This document shows, one piece after another, positions 57,155 to 64,000 of a DNA stretch of 64,000 nucleotides. The DNA is taken from positions 74,140,351 through 74,204,350 of the forward strand of contig CM053162.1 of assembly GCA_028571685.1 (NCBI GenBank), written 5' to 3'. Both the position numbers and the translations under genes were made by a program. How positions within the stretch are numbered: position 1 is the stretch's first letter; each line of letters starts with the position of its first letter. The notes below the pieces were generated by a model that saw only the letters and a program-made list of their open reading frames with translations, searched no databases and was not told the DNA's origin. Origin of the DNA: Heterohyrax brucei. Taxonomy: Eukaryota > Chordata > Mammalia > Hyracoidea > Procaviidae.

Positions 57155-57180
57155 CCAGCCAGCCAAGCCAAGTGCCGTCA
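57155..57180 (-). mobile_element. Tail-only micro-insertion, 26 bp
   Basis: 'ccagccagccaagccaagtg' plus 'ccgtca', the reverse complement of the distal RTE/AfroSINE tail (tgacggcacttggcttgg..). Flanks tagtgag at 57,148-57,154 and 57,181-57,187. Sits in the L1 ORF1 antisense sequence. Confidence 0.6.
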
Positions 57181-57899
57181 TAGTGAGAGTGGTTATGATA
57201 CGCGTTTGTGATTTTTCTTTTGGGGTCTTTCCTATATGGGATTCATTGAGCTTCTTCGATGATTAGCTTTTGTCTTTAATGATACTAAAGAAGTTTTCTG
57301 CCAGCAATTCTTTAGTGACGCTCTCTGTGTTTTTCATTTTCTCCCTGTGTTCTGGAACTGCAGTCACTCACAAAGTTTCACTTCTGATTATATCCCACAT
57401 AATTCTCAGGGTTTCTTCACTTTTCTTCTTCCTCTTTTTTTCCCCTTACTTTTCCTTAGAGTTGTAACCAGGTGTTTGTCTTCAACTTCATTGATCTGTC
57501 TTCTATCATTTCAAACGTGCTCCTCAGCCCCTGCATGACGTTATCCATTTCTGAAATCTTGTTTCTTGTCTTTTTAGATTTCTAATTGTTGTTTTTGTAT
57601 AATTTCCAGTTGTGAACTTGTTTTGGCATTTTGTTTCTATATTATTTTCTTGAATTCTTCCAGTCTTTTTGGTCTTCTTTCCCATTAATGGCTGGCTCCC
57701 ATGAATTTGTCTGCCTTTTCCATGAATTTGTCTATTTTCCCCTCATTGTTGTCTGCTATTCACTTCAGCCCTTAGATAGCTCTGAATATTAGAGATTTGA
57801 GTTCCCTGTCACGTAGTTCTAATGCTTTTTCTTCTGCTGGAAAGTCATCTGGTGTTTATTTTGAATGCCTAATAGAAACATCTTGCCCTTTTTTTAAAA

Positions 57900-59640
57900 A
57901 AATGTATTTTGATATTGTCTGCATATTCTGGACATTCAGTAGTTATTTTCTTTGTTTATTAATTGTAGATCTGTTTATTTCAACCTGCTTTTTTGTTTAA
58001 TTTGGTTATGTTGGATCAGTGAGCTGTGAATTCTTTGTTTCCTCATGATGCTTTTCATTTCCTTGTCCAATTGGCAGGGCCAGTCACTCAGCTTTGGTGC
58101 AGGCAAGTCAGGTCCAGCTGAAGGGGAGGGGTTGGAATAGGTTGTTTGCAGTACATACTAGGGCTGACAGGGCAGACCAGGAATCACTGCTGTGCAGGTT
58201 CTGGTGGGTTGTGCCTGTGCTGCTTGCGGTGTGATGTTCAGTGTACAGTGTGGGCAGGCAGGAAAGAAGGGCAGAGAAGGTTGTGATGTGTGGCTCTAAG
58301 ATGGGTGTGAGAAAAAGGAGAGGAGAGACAAACAAGAGCCCAAACCAACAAGCAAAGAAAAAAAGGAATGTTAAAGGAGTTTGCCATTGGAGTGGGGAGA
58401 AACTGATAAACAGAGGGTAAAGAAAAGGAGACAAAGAAAACTAACTAGATGAAAATTTGGAAAAGAAAAAAAAAGGCCTCCAAGGGTCCCACTGGTGTGG
58501 CTGCAAAGACTAAGGAAGTGTCTCCTAGGCTGCTAAGTAGAGCCTAGCTAGAAGGGACATAGATGTCACAGAGCACCAGGTGTTCAGGAGACAAATAAGG
58601 TAAGAAAGTAGAGATGAGAACTGAGATACGAAGACAGACAGAAAGCACAGAAGAGGAAAAAGAAAGAGAAAAAGGCCCCCAGGGATCCCATTAACACAGA
58701 GGCACTGTGGAAATGGGTCTTGAGCCATGGAGCACAGCCTAGCTAGAAGGGGCTTCCAGGCCACAAAAATAAACACAAACAGAAGACAAAACAAAACACA
58801 ACATGGCAAAAACAAAACAAAGCAAAAAGAAAAACAAACCCTCAAGGATCCCACCAGTGCCATGTCGTGGGCTGAGGAAGTTGTTCCCCAGTTGAGGGGC
58901 ACTTCACAGCCTTCTAGGAGATAGCCCACCAAGCAAGATGTTCAAATAAAGGATGGGTAGGTGGTGGGAGGCATGCAAGAAACCAACAGAAATAGGCAAA
59001 AAAAGCAACACCAGCTACAGACAGGTGGTCCTCAGGGAGCTGGTCAGTGTGTCTTGGGACGAATCCATACAGCCCAGGACTGAAGCAGTTGCCTCCTGGC
59101 CAAAAGACTGTGGCTGGGAGCAGAGGAGGCTGAGAAGGGAGGAAACGGGGAGGGTTGGCAGGTGCTTTGTACCCTGCTGGGAGTCCTGTGAAGCTACTTT
59201 CCCATCCTATATGCCCATCAATCTCTGACATGGGTGGGGCAAACCCAAGCCCCACGGACACTGTGCTTCCCCGGTGGCTGAGTCATTCAGCTCACCAGGA
59301 AGAAGCAGGTAAAAAACAGTGGGGAGAGGATGGAGCTTGGGAAGTATGTGTCACTGGTTACCAGTTGCTTCGTCTCCTGCTGGGATTTCTGAGAAGCACC
59401 TTTCCTATGTTCCCACCTGCTTGCCTCTCGAAGGAGCCCAGGGTGGTGAGCCTGCGCTGCGTTAGCTACTCAAGGACTTCCACTCCTGCCTTGTCTTGTT
59501 CACTCTTCTTTGTCGGTTTCTTATGTTATTTGGCGTTTGGCTGAGTTCTTTATTTCTTGATTTGACACTTTGGGTTCCAGGATTGACATTTGTCTCTGTT
59601 TTACTTAGTTTTTTGGGTCTTTGCTGTGAAGATACAGGAT
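57900..59640 (-). promoter_or_regulatory. L1 5' UTR with repeated units
   Basis: Three units of roughly 200 bp are visible from 58,478. They begin 'ggcctccaagggtcccactg' (58,478), 'ggcccccagggatcccatt' (58,674) and 'ccctcaaggatcccaccagtg' (58,839). The first two contain 'agcctagctagaagggg'-like words at 58,543 and 58,738. Outer segments 59,160 and 59,365 ('ctgctgggagtcctgtgaagc', 'ctgctgggatttctgagaagc') also pair. In L1 biology such tandem units can act as promoters; here that role is inferred. Confidence 0.55.
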
Positions 59641-59654
59641 GGTGATTCTGTTTA

Positions 59655-59815
59655 CGGTGCCCTGTTGGCTGGAAGCCCAAGGCTGTCAATCTTTATGGAA
59701 GCAGACTGCCACCTCTTTCCCCTCGGAGCAGCCGGTGGGTTTGAGCCATCGGCCTTTCAATTCAGGAGCCAGGCATCTGACCACCACGCCAGCACTACTC
59801 CTGTCTTTAGAGACA
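59655..59815 (-). mobile_element. AfroSINE (long-body type), tail lost
   Basis: 'ggctgtcaatctttatggaagcagactgcc', 'cggtgggtttgagccatcgg' and 'ccaccacgccagcac' match the long-body AfroSINE. The RTE-like tail is missing on the left, where the L1 5' end lies. Confidence 0.8.
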
Positions 59816-62219
59816 CTCAGGTCCAAACCAGAATGAGATGGTGTCACAGGCTGCCCATTTCTAACAGTGATCTAGGCCCCTTTTCAGGCAGTCTCCCAGC
59901 AGCTCTCCCAAGCCCTCCTGGCTGTAGCCCAGCCTGTTTCTACCTGCCGGCTCACAGTGGAAGATGCATCTCTGGCACCAGGCCACACTATATTTATTTG
60001 CACAGGTTTGTAGGGGTGCAGCAACATCTGCAACACTCGGACACGAGGATTAACTGAGCTCTTAGAGCTCTGGTTAGCGGCGAGTTCTACTTAGTATGCA
60101 GCATTCCCAGAGCACTGCGACATGAAAGGCCTTGCACTTTTCCCTACTTGGAATGCTCTTGTCATATGTGACCACACCCTTGGTTGCCAGTATTCTCCAG
60201 TGTAACTCTCTGGGGAGCGTGCACAGGCTGCCAGGACCCCTCTCTAAAGCCATGTAGCACTTCTGGAATGGGCAGCTCTGTGTTCTCAAGTTCAGTGTGA
60301 GATGCAGTCCGTCTCACAATAATACCGTGTTACGGAATCTAGTCCTCGGGACACTGCAGGCCCATGCCTCCAGAAAGGCTCTGAATGGTGTGGCATAGAA
60401 GGCAGGAACTGTAGTCCTCCCCTCAAGCCCTCAGGTCCCTTTTCCTGGCCGAATGACTTCTGCATACAACAAAGGAGATGCACTGGGACTTTGTCTTTGA
60501 AGAAAAGATAGGGGAAAGAGAAGTGGGAGGACCACTTAAGGAGCCCTTATTCTACATGTTATCCTAAAGAGCACCCCAAAATGGCGTACTAAGGGAGCTG
60601 AATGATTTCCATTCGGGCTCAGAGGCTGACTCAGACAAAGCTTAGATCTCTTCCCTCCTTCTGGGTAGGAGGGATGAAGGCAGGGAGGGATCTCTGGTAT
60701 CTGATCACCCTAGTTCAGAGACATTAGTAAGACCTCTTTCCAGCGCCACTCCAACCCTTAGCACACCAGGTAGACTGTTTTTAGCTGAAAACAGCGTGAA
60801 ATCCCACCTCCAACCAAACGAAAGGATGAGAGAACTGATTGCTACGTCTTCTAACAAAGCTCACGGGGCCCCACCTCTGCACCTCTGAGATGCTGCTTCT
60901 CTTTCTCCCTGTGTTCCAGCCTCATTCTCAGGTACCACAGGGACCCCCAGCGAAGCATGAAGACACCCAAAGGCAGGAGAAGGGCTCCTTTTCCTGTGTC
61001 TCTGTCTGAAGAGCAGAAAGCATTTTCTGGCAGCCTTAATAGACTTCCCGTATCTCCCACCCCCTACATGTCTCAAGCAAGAGACCAGTTAGGGTCACCA
61101 GCTTAGACCAGTCAGCTGGACCCAGGCTCTGCCAGCACCCTAGGCTTTCTCCAGATCCCTCAAGGAGTCCTGTCCCAACATCAGCTAGTTTTATGGTAAA
61201 ATGAAAGATGGGTTCCCACCATCTGGCCTCAGGGACTCGCAGTTCAACAAGGTTGTAAGGCAAAGAACACAGCTGAGTAACCAGCCAGGCAAAACTGTCC
61301 GTTGTTCCCTCCTGAGCTCCTGCTGGTAAGCTCTCTAGTGTTAGGTAACAAAGCCCTAGGGGGGCCTCAAGTGGGCTTCAGAGAAGATCTTTCAGCCAGG
61401 CTAGTAAATCACGTGAGTGAAGACCCAGAGGCCAGTGGAAGGGAGAGGAATAGGGGATGGTGAGGTTACGAAGGGGGATGTGGAGGCAGGTCGGAAAAGA
61501 AGGAAAGCACATAGTCTAGGAAATTCAGTGTGTTCCTCTCAGATGTTTCCGGGCAGTGTGTCTTCCTTCTCCCACACTCTCCGTAAAGCTCTTCTCTGGG
61601 TAAGTCCCTGTGAGGAGCGGCGGGCTAGGGAGGAAACTAGAGTCAAATGGCCGTACAGGAGAAAGGAGCAATTAGGGGTCTGGAGGTGGCCTTAGACAGG
61701 GTACAGAGGAGCCCACCCAGGCCCTCCATGAGGCCTCTGATCAGGGGAGGGGGCACAAGCACTCCTGCACAGTCCTTGAGGCTTGAGCAGCTCTGCAGAT
61801 GCAGGAAAACTAGGCAGACTGTGCCCCCAACTGGTCAGCAGGGACAGGGCCAATGGCAGATAAAGGGCCCAGGGTAGGGCTGAGGAGGCCTTTGGATCTT
61901 AGCCCATCTACCCCTGGGGTGGCCCAACCTCTAGGAAGTACAAGCAGTGCCCAGGACCCTGCCTTTCTGGCCTTGAGGAGGGCCTGTAGGGCCTCTCCAT
62001 CTCAGGAGTCTAAGCTGAGCTCCCCCTCTGTTGCTGCTTATGCCTCGCCCCTGTGGTCAGACAGCCCAGAACAGCGACAAGGCCCTCTCTTTGATGTTAG
62101 GGTTGGCATGGTGCCCAATGCTTGCAGGGCTGAGGGGGGAAAGGCTGGCCCTGTAGAAAGTAGGCGCTAATCGAAGAAGAAGTCTATGCAGAGTGGGCCA
62201 GGAACAAAGTCCCAGGGAG
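59816..62219. other. Unique-looking DNA, no gene seen
   Basis: 2.4 kb of mixed-composition DNA. Frames of 60-105 codons overlap on opposite strands and show no domains. No repeat confidently named. Confidence 0.4.
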
Positions 62220-62224
62220 TTCCC

Positions 62225-62315
62225 AGCCCAAACCCATTGCTGTGGAGTCAATTCTGACTCCTAGCAACCCAGAGGGCTAGGAGGTTGAGGCCCAAATTCA
62301 CGTCTCTGCATCTTT
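62225..62315 (-). mobile_element. AfroSINE fragment (tail and part of body)
   Basis: 'cccattgctgtggagtcaattctgactcc' then 'agcaacccagagggctagg'. The tRNA head is absent. Confidence 0.75.
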
Positions 62316-62319
62316 GTGA

Positions 62320-62715
62320 ATTAAACTACATCTCTCAAAAATATGTGTTTGAGTATTGACCTCTGTACCTGTGGTGTAATCCCATTTGGAAAGAGTTTTC
62401 TTTGTTATGTCAATTGGGCCATGTTACTGCAGGGTATGGCCTAAATCTGGTCACTTCTGACTGACACACAGAGTAGCACAGACACAGAGACAAGAAAGCA
62501 CAAATGGGGGAGAGACAGACCCCACGTGGGAGTCACCACGGACCTGAGGGATGCTGAGGCTCGGAAAGCGAGACAACAACGTCCTCGTCAAGCCAGCAGA
62601 GCTCTCTCCAGAGGCACTGGCTCTGAATTCAGAGTTTAGCCTTCTGCACTGTGAGAAAATAAATGTCTGCTTACGGCTACCTTTCTGTGGTTTTCCTGTT
62701 ACTAAGACGCCACTG
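62320..62715 (+). mobile_element. MLT1-like LTR relative
   Basis: 'caaaaatatgtgtttgag', 'agagttttctttgttatgtcaattggg', 'cacagacacagagacaagaaagc', 'cactgtgagaaaataaatgtctgc' and 'ctgtggttttcctgttactaag' follow a MaLR-type order with an AATAAA-like signal near the end. Same general family as the other LTRs but a different subfamily; edges uncertain. Confidence 0.6.
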
Positions 62716-62950
62716 CTAACGGGATCAGGGTTCCCTTTTGTGCAGTGAAGAACCGCACGCTCTTCACTGGACAGAAGAGCTGTCTAGCCTCTGGCTGTTA
62801 GTTTATACTGGACCCTGAGACACTCGTGTCATGAGGGGAGTCCAGGGGGTGTGGACCACGTCAGGTGACTGGCAGAGAGGGTGAAACTAAAATGACCACC
62901 TGTGAAAATATCCCTGTAGTTACTTAAAACAACAAAAGTGTTTTTCATAA

Positions 62951-62992
62951 AGCTAAGCCAAGCCAAGTACCATCGAGTCGGATCCGACTCCC
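62951..62992 (-). mobile_element. Tail-only micro-insertion, 42 bp, 11-bp target duplication
   Basis: 'agctaagccaagccaagtac' followed by the perfect palindrome gagtcggatccgactc (62,975-62,990). Flanks 62,940-62,950 and 62,993-63,003 are identical (gtttttcataa). Only an RTE/AfroSINE-type tail is present. Confidence 0.9.
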
Positions 62993-63080
62993 GTTTTTCA
63001 TAAGCCCACCTTAAATCAATCAGTATACCTACATTACTAAAACGCAGTGTGAGCTTAGTTTTTGAACTTCTAATGTGCTC

Positions 63081-63240
63081 TGGAAACCCTGGCGACCTAG
63101 GGGCTCAAAAGCTACGGGTGCTCCCCAAAAGGTCGGCTGTGCGCATACTACATGTGCACCTTGGAAATCACATGGGACAGCTCTACGCCATCCTGTAGGG
63201 TTGCAATGAGTTGGAATTGACTCAGCGGCAACAGGGAACA
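63081..63240 (+). mobile_element. AfroSINE
   Basis: 'tggaaaccctggcgacctag' (head), 'aaaaggtcggctgtgcgc' (B-box side, altered), 'ccttggaaatcacatgggacag' and 'tgcaatgagttggaattgactc' (tail). Possible short duplication ctctgg on both sides. Confidence 0.9.
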
Positions 63241-63611
63241 CACTCTGGTCCAAGTGGCCGTTATTACCTGCTGATGAAGGCTCTTCCAATCATGTGGTTT
63301 CGTCTGCACACGCTACAAGCATGCACTGCTGTTTTCATTGCTGCTGATGTTTTGTCTCCAATTTTATCAAATTTGGTGTGTTTTAGCTACAGTGTTGCAG
63401 TGATTAGTATTCACGAACTTACTACAATAGCTTTTTTTGAGAATGAAGCAATTAAAGGAAAAGAAGGAGTGAAATACGGAGAATTACAATTTATGAGTAA
63501 CATTAGTGCAAAAAACATTACTAAGGATTTTGTATTATGGGAAGAAGTTGACCCCGTGAGTTACCGCCCTGGGTGACACCAGCCTTGGTGATGTCACTGT
63601 TCTGAGAGGTG
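63241..63611 (+). other. Unassigned AT-rich block with a 121-codon frame
   Basis: A 121-codon frame (63,211-63,576) starts in the AfroSINE tail and continues through AT-rich DNA reading FSYSVAVISIHELTTIAFFE then NEAIKGKEGVKYGELQFMSN. The following 'gagttaccgccctgggtgacacc' has a repeat-like look. No protein family recognised. It could be an unnamed interspersed repeat or conserved noncoding DNA. Confidence 0.3.
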
Positions 63612-63613
63612 AA

Positions 63614-63668
63614 CTGTAAAGGGTCACGATGAGTTGGAAGTGACTCAGTGCACTGGGTTTGGTTTTAG
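63614..63668 (+). mobile_element. AfroSINE tail fragment
   Basis: 'gggtcacgatgagttggaag', 'tgactcagtgcactgggttt' and 'ggttttag' are the standard AfroSINE tail without head or body. No clear flanking duplication. Confidence 0.75.
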
Positions 63669-64000
63669 ATTGCTGGATGAATTCCTGCCTCCCCTGTTTT
63701 CGAGGAATAAAGACTTCTGCAGACCTTCTTGACACAAAACTGTGCACCCCATCACCCCCTTCTGTCTCCCGTAAACCTCACCTGCCGCGGCGTTAGGGGC
63801 AGGGCCCAAGGGCCACAGAGGAAGAAACTGCCTCCTCCCTAGGGGTCTCCCAGTCTGGAGGAGGAGACACTGCAGCTGCTCTAGGGAGGCCTGGTCGGAA
63901 GGGTTCTGTCCTGAAGAGTCCCCAGATTCTGGGGGAGTGATGCCAGGCCCCCCTGAAAGGAAAGAGGTCTGAAACAGACAGACACACAAAGTAGGGCAGA
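63669..64000. other. No recognised feature
   Basis: Unique-looking DNA to the window edge. Confidence 0.4.

Larger units (their letters stand above)
56582..59640 (-). mobile_element. L1 LINE keeping its 5' end, lacking endonuclease and 3' half
   Basis: Minus strand. ORF2 linker (56,582-56,905) reads NLWDAAKSALRGGFIAICAH and FEQIEREQQKKPTATIRKRK, homologous to 8,470-8,640 of the other L1. At about 56,905-56,955 it jumps to the ORF1 C-terminal domain (RRQWDDKYKTLKEG at about 57,030), so the endonuclease coding part is deleted. ORF1 antisense continues to about 57,900, then a 5' UTR to about 59,640. A 26-bp tail insertion interrupts ORF1. Confidence 0.85.

Overview
The window reads as nuclear intergenic or intronic DNA from an afrotherian mammal, most likely a proboscidean (elephant). 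The call rests on repeat content. There are about eleven tRNA-derived SINEs of the AfroSINE type (head 'ggaaaccctggtgg', B-box, tail with 'gagtcgga..cgactc'). There are RTE/Bov-B-type LINEs with a related 3' end, L1 elements whose 3' UTR I associate with elephant L1, and MLT1-like LTRs. The species call is inference from family knowledge, not a database search. I find no host protein-coding gene, tRNA, rRNA or CRISPR array. Almost every long reading frame is either a degraded transposon frame or an artefact of GC-rich or triplet-repeat DNA.

Layout. 1-1,840: degraded RTE LINE (+). 1,850-5,440: unique DNA with L2 fragments. 5,440-12,390: nearly full-length but dead L1 (+) with a repetitive 5' UTR, ORF1, ORF2 and 3' UTR. 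12,400-15,570: MIR, a SINE with a perfect target duplication, a second SINE and an RTE 3' end. 15,880-18,700: HAL1 (half-L1, +), an old L1 (-) and a SINE. 18,700-28,650: mostly unique, moderately GC-rich DNA with MIR/L2 pieces, a 500-bp GGT/GGC-type triplet array and an MLT1-like LTR. 28,669-32,100: one L1 (-) carrying an LTR, a mariner element, a SINE and a second L1 piece. 32,130-36,310: SINE, then an old HAL1 (-) invaded by two younger L1 ends, one of which was then hit by a solo LTR. 37,036-40,860: a 3 x 42-bp tandem repeat, an old L1 with a twin-priming-like inversion and two SINEs, further L1 (-) fragments and a CpG-dense block. 41,180-54,040: largely unique DNA with L2/MIR, two RTE fragments and two short paralogous exon-like segments. 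54,050-55,640: a second palindromic mariner element, a TCACCA-type triplet array and an LTR-like piece. 55,890-59,640: LTR-like piece, truncated SINE and a second L1 (-) with its 5' end. 59,640-64,000: SINEs, an LTR-like segment, an unexplained AT-rich block and tail-only micro-insertions.

The elements interact in layers. RTE/Bov-B-type LINEs are thought to supply the machinery that moves AfroSINEs, and both are here with matching 3' ends. L1 has its own dead copies. Target duplications let the order of several nested insertions be read directly. The most interesting observations are two opposite-facing copies of a palindromic mariner-derived element that share the same internal rearrangement, and a set of 26-58 bp insertions made only of an RTE/AfroSINE-type 3' tail. 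One of the latter has an 'empty site' elsewhere in the window. I did not find a convincing new gene system.
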